NCBI GenBank assembly: GCA_937919015.1
Contig: CALFPN010000035.1
Span: 1-14,249, forward strand
Origin: an uncultured Clostridia bacterium
GTDB taxonomy: Bacteria; Bacillota; Clostridia; Lachnospirales; Anaerotignaceae
DNA: 14,249 nucleotides
Direction of reading: 5' to 3'
Every line of letters starts with the position of its first letter. Within the stretch, counting starts at the first letter, position 1. The translations under genes and the position numbers were made by a program. The notes beneath the pieces are model-generated. The model saw only the letters and a list, made by a program, of their open reading frames with translations, ran no database searches and was not told the origin of the DNA. Below, in pieces: positions 6,577 to 12,955 of the stretch.

Positions 6577-7881
6577 ATGGATTGGAGAACAACTTACAAA
6601 GATAAAATCATGACTGCAGATGAAGCAGTCCGTCATATCAAATCCGGTGATCATATCACAGTAGCAGAAGTAGGCTCTCAGCCCTATGCGCTGACAGAAG
6701 CACTGGAAAGAAATTATGAACATCTGGAAAATGTAGAAGTTCATTATCTGCTGTCTCTTGGCAATCCTCCTGCTGCAAAACCCGGCATGGAAAAACATGT
6801 TCGTTTCCACGGTATGTTCCTGAGCGGTCCTACAAGACAGCTGGTTGCCGAAAACAGAGGCGAATTCATGCCCTGTTTCTTCCATCAGTATCCCAAAATG
6901 GTACTGTCCAGAGGTGAAATCGATGTTATGATGATCTCCATCTCTGCTCCCGATAAACATGGTTTCTGTTCCATCGGTACAGGTGTTGACCATATCCCTA
7001 CAATGAAAAATCATGCAAAACTGATCATTGCGCAGATGAACAAAAACCTGCCCAGAGTTATGGGTAACTCTTTCGTTCACCTGAGAGACGTAGATATTAT
7101 CGTTGAAGAAGACAGACCCATTCCCGAACTGCCCGGTGCTCCCATTACGGATGTAGAAAGAAAGATTGGCGAATACTGCGCATCTCTGGTAAATGACGGT
7201 GATACGCTGCAGCTGGGGATCGGCGGTATTCCTGATGCAGTTGTAACATTCCTGAAAGATAAAAAAGATCTGGGTCTTCATACAGAAATGGCAGCAGACG
7301 GTATTGTTGACCTGATCAAAGCAGGTATCATCAACAACAAAAAGAAAACACTGCATCCCGGTAAATGTATTGCAACATTTGCTGCAGGTTCTCAGAAACT
7401 GTATGATTTCCTGGATGATAACCCCAATTTTGAACTGCATGGTGTTGACTATGTAAATGACCCCAATGTAATTGCAATGAACGACAACATGGTTTCCATT
7501 AACTCCTGTATTCAGGTTGACCTGACAGGCCAGATCAATGCAGAAGTGGTTAAAGGGATGCAGTTCAGCGGTGTGGGTGGTCAGGTAGACTTCATCCGCG
7601 GTGCGCGTATGTCCAAAGGTGGCCGTTCTATCATCGCACTGCCTTCCACAGCAGCCAAAGGCACTATTTCCAAAATCGTTCCCTTCCTGGATCATGGCGC
7701 ATATGTGACAACTTCCAGAATGGATGTTGACTATATCGTAACAGAATACGGTATTGCACATCTGTGGGGCAAAACACTCCGAGAAAGAGCAAAAGCACTG
7801 ATTGCCATTGCCCACCCCGATTTCAGAGCAGGACTAGCTGAAGAATATGCAAAAAGATTTGGCGAAACGCTGGAAATCTGA
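6577..7881 (+). CDS. Acetyl-CoA hydrolase/transferase family CoA-transferase (4-hydroxybutyrate or butyryl-CoA:acetate CoA-transferase type)
   Basis: 434 aa. ATG 6577 (MDWRTTYKDK) is chosen over ATG 6568 because AGAAAGG (6561-6567) is 9 bases from 6577 and abuts 6568, and because family members such as AbfT of Clostridium aminobutyricum begin MDW. These enzymes exchange CoA between an acyl-CoA and a free acid, usually acetate, through a glutamyl-CoA thioester. The N-terminal domain carries PDKHGFCSIG; the C-terminal domain has LQLGIGGIPDA, GLHTEM with the likely catalytic Glu at residue 237 (AbfT uses Glu238), the FSGVGGQVDFIRGA loop and VTEYGIAHLWGK. Length and motifs are complete and no signal peptide is seen, so it is cytoplasmic. 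Sequence alone does not settle the substrate: 4-hydroxybutyryl-, butyryl-, propionyl- and succinyl-CoA are all possible in this family. It is monocistronic, with its own promoter and terminator, and has only one of the rare TTA/CTA/TCA codons (CTA at 7834), consistent with an abundant fermentation enzyme. Confidence 0.92.
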   Translation: MDWRTTYKDKIMTADEAVRHIKSGDHITVAEVGSQPYALTEALERNYEHLENVEVHYLLSLGNPPAAKPGMEKHVRFHGMFLSGPTRQLVAENRGEFMPCFFHQYPKMVLSRGEIDVMMISISAPDKHGFCSIGTGVDHIPTMKNHAKLIIAQMNKNLPRVMGNSFVHLRDVDIIVEEDRPIPELPGAPITDVERKIGEYCASLVNDGDTLQLGIGGIPDAVVTFLKDKKDLGLHTEMAADGIVDLIKAGIINNKKKTLHPGKCIATFAAGSQKLYDFLDDNPNFELHGVDYVNDPNVIAMNDNMVSINSCIQVDLTGQINAEVVKGMQFSGVGGQVDFIRGARMSKGGRSIIALPSTAAKGTISKIVPFLDHGAYVTTSRMDVDYIVTEYGIAHLWGKTLRERAKALIAIAHPDFRAGLAEEYAKRFGETLEI

Positions 7882-7897
7882 TAAATTCCAAAAAATA

Positions 7898-7924
7898 AAG
7901 CACCCGAAAGGGTGCTTATTTTTG
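7898..7924. terminator. Bidirectional terminator between convergent genes
   Basis: AAGCACCC (7898-7905), loop GAAA, AAG-complement GGGTGCTT (7910-7917): an 8-bp stem closed by a stable GNRA loop. On the plus strand ATTTTTGTTTT follows; on the minus strand TTATTTTTT follows, because of the A-run at 7891-7899. It serves the CoA-transferase gene and the convergent minus-strand gene, whose stop is only 10 bases beyond the stem. Confidence 0.92.
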
Positions 7925-7926
7925 TT

Positions 7927-8511
7927 TTATCTACCGATAGAACGTCTATATTCTTCTACTTCTTCGTCTGTCAGAGGCTCCAGTTCTTTGGGGTCCATCC
8001 ATCTTACCCAGATACGATCCTGCATTGCAGCAATATTCAAAGGAGTATCAAATCTATCAGGGTCGAGAGGGATCACAGTATCATGATCGCCATTGAACAT
8101 AATCTGGAATGGTTTGTAAACACCGTCTTCAAATACAATCATATCAGAAGAATAGATGTTCAGTGCACCGCCTTCGCTCAGCAGGTGTTTTTCCAGAGAC
8201 TCCAGATCAGGGAATGTAACGACCATCCAGTCGCCTTTCATATCAGAATAATCGAACAGCTGCAGACCGTGGAAATCGATTTCTTCTGCACCCGTCATTC
8301 CTTTATCATCGTCTGCTTTGCCTTTCATAACCACAGGTGCACCGTTTTTACCATCTTTCAGGATTTCTGTGCCGGGTACAAAAGCATTTACGAAGTTATT
8401 GATTTCGTTTGTTCTATACTGGGAACGGATCTGTGCGATTACACCGTAATCACTGGTATCATAGGAAATTGTAGCAACTTCGTTCCAGAATTCTTTTAAT
8501 GTTTTGATCAT
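7927..8511 (-). CDS. Hypothetical protein, 194 aa, not recognised
   Basis: The start at the ATG ending at 8511 (MIKTLKEFWN) is preceded at 7 bases by GGAGGT (8519-8524). An in-frame ATG at 8524-8526 overlaps that ribosome binding site and is rejected. The protein is acidic, with no signal peptide, membrane segment or cysteine pair, so it is probably cytoplasmic. Visible features are an N-terminal amphipathic stretch, an Asp/Lys-rich loop (KADDDKGMTGAEE) near residue 70, a hydrophobic central part, the tryptophan-containing IWVRWMDPKELEP and a charged C-terminal helix ending EEVEEYRRSIGR. I cannot assign a family or function. It has a near-consensus promoter of its own and shares a bidirectional terminator, so it can be expressed alone; it is also 53 bases downstream of yunB in the same direction. 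Codon use matches the well-expressed neighbours, with no antisense stop across most of its length, which supports a real, translated gene. Confidence 0.8.
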   Translation of the reverse strand: MIKTLKEFWNEVATISYDTSDYGVIAQIRSQYRTNEINNFVNAFVPGTEILKDGKNGAPVVMKGKADDDKGMTGAEEIDFHGLQLFDYSDMKGDWMVVTFPDLESLEKHLLSEGGALNIYSSDMIVFEDGVYKPFQIMFNGDHDTVIPLDPDRFDTPLNIAAMQDRIWVRWMDPKELEPLTDEEVEEYRRSIGR

Positions 8512-8546
8512 ATCAATTACCTCCATATCAAATCAAACTCATTCAT

Positions 8547-8576
8547 ATCATACTAGCATTTTGTTCATTCTGTCAA
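8547..8576 (-). promoter_or_regulatory. Near-consensus sigma-A promoter for the 194-aa protein
   Basis: Read on the minus strand: TTGACA (8576-8571, perfect), 18-base spacer, TATGAT (8552-8547, 5/6). The -35 box lies inside the last codons of yunB, so this transcript does not depend on yunB transcription. Confidence 0.75.
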
Positions 8577-9209
8577 TAGATATTCGTTTGGGTAGGACAT
8601 CTGAAAATATTGTTCCGGCACTTTGCCACTAAAGACGATATCTGCCAGCATAATCTTTCTCTCACATGTTAGATTTTCCTGATAAAAAGGATTGACGATC
8701 TTTAATTCCATAGAAATATTCAGCCAGACTTTATAATTGATCTGATTGATCCCTACGGATAAAAATGCTGAATCATAATCAACTTTTACGGCCCCCATGG
8801 GCACCAAAGTAAAGGGAATTTCAGGGCCCATATTTGCAAAAAAGCTCCAGTTTGTAACAGCCCCAAGGGGGATACCTATATTTTCATTCTTCAGCTTTGT
8901 TAGACCATCCGTTATAGAAGTACTGAATTGAGAGCAAAAATGATTCACCAATGCCGTATTGGCTGTATAGCCTTCTCCATTTAGATTGGGGGAAAGCAGG
9001 GTGGATTCTGTCAGTTTCATTTCTGAAAGGATCTTTTCCGCAGAATCATCTATAATTTTGTTTGCTGCAATTTTACATTGCATATGAGAGATTTCCTTTA
9101 GCGGAGGCACCAGTTTTTGATCCAAAACAGAAAGCAGAAGAATGCAGATAGTAAAAAGCAAAAAAAACAAAAGCAGTATATGACATTTTTTCCTTGTTTT
9201 TGATTTCAT
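8565..9209 (-). CDS. yunB: Sporulation protein YunB
   Basis: 214 aa from the ATG ending at 9209, set by GGGAGGT (9216-9222) six bases upstream; the longer frame from 9239 lacks a ribosome binding site. The product has a short basic N-terminus (MKSKTRKKCH), one membrane segment at about residues 11-29, then an extracytoplasmic domain with the N-terminal pattern of YunB (PPLKEISHMQCKIAANKIIDD) and its typical end (DIVFSGKVPEQY). In Bacillus subtilis yunB belongs to the mother-cell sigma-E regulon and affects spore envelope formation; the biochemical role is unknown. I saw no convincing sigma-E promoter in the 220-base divergent gap: CATATTTT (9236-9229) resembles a sigma-E -10 but its -35 partner is poor. 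Unlike the metabolic genes nearby, its codon choice is unrestricted, fitting low or stage-specific expression. Confidence 0.85.
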   Translation of the reverse strand: MKSKTRKKCHILLLFFLLFTICILLLSVLDQKLVPPLKEISHMQCKIAANKIIDDSAEKILSEMKLTESTLLSPNLNGEGYTANTALVNHFCSQFSTSITDGLTKLKNENIGIPLGAVTNWSFFANMGPEIPFTLVPMGAVKVDYDSAFLSVGINQINYKVWLNISMELKIVNPFYQENLTCERKIMLADIVFSGKVPEQYFQMSYPNEYLLTE

Positions 9210-9321
9210 TTCAGTACCTCCCTTCACAAAAATATGCAAAACAGAATTTACAAATAACGGATTGAATAAAAAATCAATAAAATCTTAGGAAATATATAAG
9301 GATGAATCTACGAAAATATCT

Positions 9322-9349
9322 TTGAATTGACAACAAAATCTGATATAAT
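9322..9349 (+). promoter_or_regulatory. Sigma-A promoter of the PBP-parvulin operon
   Basis: A perfect TATAAT at 9344-9349, preceded by TGA (extended -10), with TTGAAT (9322-9327) 16 bases upstream. A perfect TTGACA at 9327-9332 is only 11 bases away and so is probably not the working -35. The predicted start near 9356 gives a leader of about 76 bases. The rest of the 222-base divergent gap (9210-9431) is AT-rich, with no other clear feature. Confidence 0.75.
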
Positions 9350-9431
9350 TTAATGAAGTGTTGTTTTATAAAAAGCGAAGTGTCTATGCTCCGCGTGATT
9401 GAATTAAAGAACAAACAGGAGGTTTCATAGT

Positions 9432-12104
9432 ATGAGTGAATCTCAAAATAGAAGAAGACCTTCCAATGGTTCCGGCAGCCGAAATGGTTCCCATGGCTCC
9501 CGCAGAACCAGCAGAAGCACATCTTCCCATAATCCATCAGGAAGAAAGCGTAAAAGACGCAGAAGAAAGCGCAGTGTAAACGGCCGAATTGGTAAAGTTG
9601 CGCTGATTGTTGCAGTAATCATTGGTTTTGCCGTTGCAGGCGCAGCTTTGGGCACTGTTTTTGGCATCCTGCAGAGCACGGAAATGCTGAATACATCCGA
9701 TGTTATGCCCGATTCCTACACATCTGTTATCTATAACGATGAAGGGGATGCGGTAGATAAACTGCACGGAAACGAAAATCGTGAGTACGTCAAACTTTCT
9801 GCCATTACTAAAAATATGCAGAATGCAGTTGTTGCCATTGAAGATGCACGTTTTTATCAGCATAATGGGATCGATCCCAAGGGCATCATGCGTGCCATGG
9901 TGGAAAATTTGAAGACCATGCATTTTTCTCAGGGGGCAAGTACCTTGACACAGCAGGTCATCAAAAATGAGGTGCTGACAAACGAAAAAAGCATTACCAG
10001 AAAAGTAAAGGAACAGTATCTGGCCGTTTCTCTGGAAAATGCACTGGAAAAACAGTTAGGCTCTAAAGAAGAAGCGAAAAAGTATATTCTGGAACTGTAT
10101 CTGAATACCATTGCACTGCATCACGGTCTGAATGGGGTAGAAGCAGCTTCTCAGTATTATTTCGGCAAACATGCCAGCGAACTGACTCTAGCTGAATCTG
10201 CAACTATTGCCGGCATCACAAAGCACCCCAGCAAATATGCCCCTGATGTAAACGAAGAAGAAAGCCGCAAGCGTCAGCTGACAGTTCTGAGTAATATGCT
10301 GGAGCAGGGTATGATCACACAGGAACAGCACGATGAAGCCGTTGCAGAAGATGTCTTCGGTCATCTGGTTTGCAAGGCAAAGGATGAGGAGCAGGGCAAT
10401 GCAAAACACAACTGGTTTGTTGATGCCGCTGTGCAGCAGCTCAAAAAAGATTTGGTAGAAAAGAAAAAGATGACAGAAGCACAGGCTTCTAATCTGATCT
10501 ACAGCGGCGGTCTGCAGATCCATACAACCATGGACAGCTATATGCAGGAAACTGCAGAGGCGGCCTTTAAAAATGACAACAATTTCCCAGCCGGGGATGG
10601 CTCTCTGGATGTGACCTATCTGATTTCCGTATTGGATACAGAAAAAGATCCGGATGATCCAAAAAGCCAGTCCCATTATGAAAAGAATGCAACCGTATAT
10701 AGTCAGGAAGAAGCAGATGCATTCGTGGAAAATGTGAAGAAAGAACTGCTGGATGAAACCCATACACTGGTTCTGGATAAACTGACGGTTTCCAAATCTC
10801 TGCAGGCAGCTATGGTTATCATGGATCAGGAGAATGGTCAGGTAAAAGCCTTGGTAGGCGGCCGCGGCGAAAAACCAGGCGATTCTGTTTTTAACCGTGC
10901 AACACAGGCACTGCGTCAGCAGGGTTCCACAATGAAACCTTTGGCGGCATATGCCCCCGCCATTGATACAGGCAAACTGATGCCCGGTTCTACCATCGTC
11001 GATGAACCTGTTACATATGGCGGCTGGTCTCCCAAAAACTGGGATGGGAAGTACATCGGCCCTACAACAGTGCGTCAGGGTATCTGGCACTCCATGAACG
11101 TTCTGGCGGTAAAAACCTTTACGATGGTCGGTGCAGATACAGCATATAAGTATCTGCTGGATTTCGGCTTCACTACCATCGATGAAAGAGATAAAGCTGC
11201 TACCACCGCATTGGGCGGTCTGACACAGGGGGTATCCGTTCTGGAAGAAACTGCAGCCTATGCTTCGATTGCCAATGGTGGTACCTATTATGAACCTGTT
11301 TATTATACTGTTGTATATGACCATGACGGCAATGTTTTGCTGGACAATGAAGGACAGGAAACCCACAGAGTTCTGAAAGAAACAACAGCATATATGCTGA
11401 CAGATATGATGCGCGATGTTATCACCAGAGGTACCGGCGGTCAGGCTGGCATCAGCGGCATGAATGTAGCAGGTAAAACGGGTACAACAAATGATACGAT
11501 CGACCTGACATTCTATGGCTATACCCCTTATTATACAGGCGGTATCTGGATGGGGTATGATACGCAGAAAGAAATCCAGAATGCAGGCAATGCGCATCTG
11601 AAAATCTGGAAATCTGTTATGGCAGATATCCATAGCCATGAAGGTTTGGCAAATAAAAATTTTGAAAAACCTGATGGCCTCAAAACAATCAGTTACTGTT
11701 CTGCAACAGGTCTGTCTCCTACAGAACTGTGTTCTCAGGATTATTATGGCAAGACAGTACATTCCGATTTGGCAACAACTGAATTCGCCGGCCCCGGCGG
11801 TACATGCGATCTGCATAAGAGCTTCGATATCTGTAAAGAATCCGGCAAAATCGCATCTCCAAACTGCCCTGCGGATTGTCATATGCAGGTTGTTCTGGCA
11901 GTAAAAGGGAATACGATCATCAGTAAACCAAAAACAATCCCTGAAGGCAAGTTAGATATCTCTATTAGTGAAGTGTGTGATATGCAGCACAATGCTGCAC
12001 CAGAAACAGTAGATCCTAATGTATCTGTTGATCCAAATGACGGTTATACGGATATGATTCCAGACGATGAAAACTGGAGCAATGAAGGTTTTGGGATCCA
12101 GTAA
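9432..12104 (+). CDS. Class A penicillin-binding protein (PBP1a-type transglycosylase/transpeptidase)
   Basis: 890 aa; the start at ATG 9432 follows AGGAGGT (9417-9423). The bifunctional enzyme polymerises lipid II and cross-links peptidoglycan at the outer face of the membrane. Order: a cytoplasmic Ser/Arg-rich tail (1-53, with a long basic run around 38-48); one membrane anchor (about 54-80); a GT51 transglycosylase (about 110-290) with EDARFYQHNG, catalytic Glu137, QGASTLTQQ and the FGKHASELTLAESA end; a linker; and a transpeptidase (about 455-735) with STMK (Ser499, Lys502), SMN (554-556) and KTG (682-684). All catalytic motifs are intact. The C-terminal part (about 735-890) carries seven cysteines (756, 767, 792, 801, 812, 816, 849), unusual outside the membrane, and ends in an acidic Asp/Pro-rich tail. 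It corresponds to ponA/pbp1a-type genes; I do not choose one symbol. The parvulin gene follows 25 bases after the stop in the same operon. Confidence 0.96.
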   Translation: MSESQNRRRPSNGSGSRNGSHGSRRTSRSTSSHNPSGRKRKRRRRKRSVNGRIGKVALIVAVIIGFAVAGAALGTVFGILQSTEMLNTSDVMPDSYTSVIYNDEGDAVDKLHGNENREYVKLSAITKNMQNAVVAIEDARFYQHNGIDPKGIMRAMVENLKTMHFSQGASTLTQQVIKNEVLTNEKSITRKVKEQYLAVSLENALEKQLGSKEEAKKYILELYLNTIALHHGLNGVEAASQYYFGKHASELTLAESATIAGITKHPSKYAPDVNEEESRKRQLTVLSNMLEQGMITQEQHDEAVAEDVFGHLVCKAKDEEQGNAKHNWFVDAAVQQLKKDLVEKKKMTEAQASNLIYSGGLQIHTTMDSYMQETAEAAFKNDNNFPAGDGSLDVTYLISVLDTEKDPDDPKSQSHYEKNATVYSQEEADAFVENVKKELLDETHTLVLDKLTVSKSLQAAMVIMDQENGQVKALVGGRGEKPGDSVFNRATQALRQQGSTMKPLAAYAPAIDTGKLMPGSTIVDEPVTYGGWSPKNWDGKYIGPTTVRQGIWHSMNVLAVKTFTMVGADTAYKYLLDFGFTTIDERDKAATTALGGLTQGVSVLEETAAYASIANGGTYYEPVYYTVVYDHDGNVLLDNEGQETHRVLKETTAYMLTDMMRDVITRGTGGQAGISGMNVAGKTGTTNDTIDLTFYGYTPYYTGGIWMGYDTQKEIQNAGNAHLKIWKSVMADIHSHEGLANKNFEKPDGLKTISYCSATGLSPTELCSQDYYGKTVHSDLATTEFAGPGGTCDLHKSFDICKESGKIASPNCPADCHMQVVLAVKGNTIISKPKTIPEGKLDISISEVCDMQHNAAPETVDPNVSVDPNDGYTDMIPDDENWSNEGFGIQ

Positions 12105-12129
12105 ATATAAATTTAAGGAGAATGAGAAA

Positions 12130-12870
12130 ATGAGTGAACAGAATATTTTAGCCACAGTAGATGGTGTAAACATTACAGAGGCAGATGTTGATGCATATAT
12201 TGCAAAATTGCCCCAGGAACAGCAGGCATATGCAGCATATCCTCAGTTCAGAGAACACTGCCTGAAACAGCTGATGGCATTTCATCTGTATGCAAAAATG
12301 GCTGTGGAAGAAAAAATGGATGAAACAGAAGAATTCAAAATGCAGATGGAAAAAGCAAGAAAGGAAATTCTTGCGCAGACAGCAATCAACAGCATTTTGA
12401 AAGATATTACTGTAACAGAAGAAGAACTGCAGACATTCTACAAAGAAAATCCCGTTCATTTTACAGAACCTGAATCTGCACATGCAAAACATATTCTGGT
12501 AGATACAGAAGAAAAGGCAGCAGAAATCATGGCATCTATCGAAAAGGGCGAAGTTGCCTTTGAGGATGCGGCAAAGGAATTCTCTTCCTGTCCTTCCAAT
12601 GCGCAGGGTGGCGATCTGGGTGAATTTGGCAGAGGCCAGATGGTTCCTGAGTTTGATCAGGTTGCTTTTGAAGCAGAAATCGGCAAGGTTGTTGGCCCTG
12701 TAAAAACGCAGTTTGGCTACCATCTGATCAAAGTAGAAAGCAGAAAGGAAACATCTGTTATGGCCTTTGAAGATGTAAAAGATTACATTCAGGGCACATT
12801 GTTGCAGCAGAAACAGAATGAAGCTTATACTGCAAAATTCAAAGAACTGGAAGAAAAATACGCAAAATAA
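12130..12870 (+). CDS. ppiC: Parvulin-type peptidylprolyl cis-trans isomerase (PpiC-like), no signal peptide
   Basis: 246 aa from ATG 12130, with AAGGAG (12115-12120) nine bases upstream; the longer frame from 12067 lies within the PBP gene and is rejected. Residues 5-90 are a helical SurA_N/trigger-like segment (TVDGVNITEADVDAYI), and residues 116-205 form a rotamase domain with HAKHIL (118-123), FSSCPS (Cys154), QGGDLGEF (159-166) and FGYHLIKV (195-202). These are the active-site elements of E. coli PpiC-like parvulins. The N-terminus has neither a hydrophobic stretch nor a lipobox, so unlike PrsA it should stay in the cytoplasm. It is co-transcribed with the PBP gene (25-base gap) and ends at a strong terminator. 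A role in folding or holding nascent envelope proteins is inference from context. The C-terminus is a charged helix. Confidence 0.92.
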   Translation: MSEQNILATVDGVNITEADVDAYIAKLPQEQQAYAAYPQFREHCLKQLMAFHLYAKMAVEEKMDETEEFKMQMEKARKEILAQTAINSILKDITVTEEELQTFYKENPVHFTEPESAHAKHILVDTEEKAAEIMASIEKGEVAFEDAAKEFSSCPSNAQGGDLGEFGRGQMVPEFDQVAFEAEIGKVVGPVKTQFGYHLIKVESRKETSVMAFEDVKDYIQGTLLQQKQNEAYTAKFKELEEKYAK

Positions 12871-12873
12871 AAG

Positions 12874-12908
12874 AAAAAGGAGCTGCTTTTTACAGCAGTT
12901 CCTTTTTT
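12874..12908 (+). terminator. Intrinsic terminator of the PBP-parvulin operon
   Basis: GGAGCTGCT (12879-12887), loop TTTTAC, AGCAGTTCC (12894-12902), nine pairs with one G-U, then TTTTTT; an upstream A-run pairs with the T-run. It begins four bases after the ppiC stop. Confidence 0.94.
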
Positions 12909-12912
12909 CATG

Positions 12913-12953
12913 AAAAAACTACCCCTACGACATATGTCGAAGGGGTAGTTTTG
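12913..12953 (-). terminator. Intrinsic terminator of the minus-strand TPR gene
   Basis: AAAACTACCCCT (12915-12926) pairs perfectly with AGGGGTAGTTTT (12941-12952); inside, after one A-A mismatch, CGACAT/ATGTCG (12928-12939) is itself a perfect palindrome. On the minus strand the stem is followed by a six-T tract (complement of 12913-12918). On the plus strand the T-run is only four, so it works mainly for the minus-strand gene, whose stop is 3 bases away. Confidence 0.9.
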
Positions 12954-12955
12954 CA

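Noticed and set aside
6463..7815. Antisense open frame of 450 codons opposite the CoA-transferase gene
   Set aside because: Same cause: register-matched shadow of a codon-biased gene. It also runs across the pyc terminator and the CoA-transferase promoter.
7912..8499. Plus-strand open frame of 195 codons opposite the 194-aa gene
   Set aside because: It begins in the terminator hairpin, lacks a ribosome binding site and is the register-matched shadow of the minus frame, which has a promoter, GGAGGT and a terminator.
9222..9258. Sigma-E promoter for yunB
   Set aside because: CATATTTT resembles the -10, but no acceptable -35 sits at the required distance and the leader would be very short.
10188..11882. 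Antisense open frame of 564 codons opposite the PBP gene
   Set aside because: Register-matched shadow; the sense strand carries all PBP catalytic motifs.
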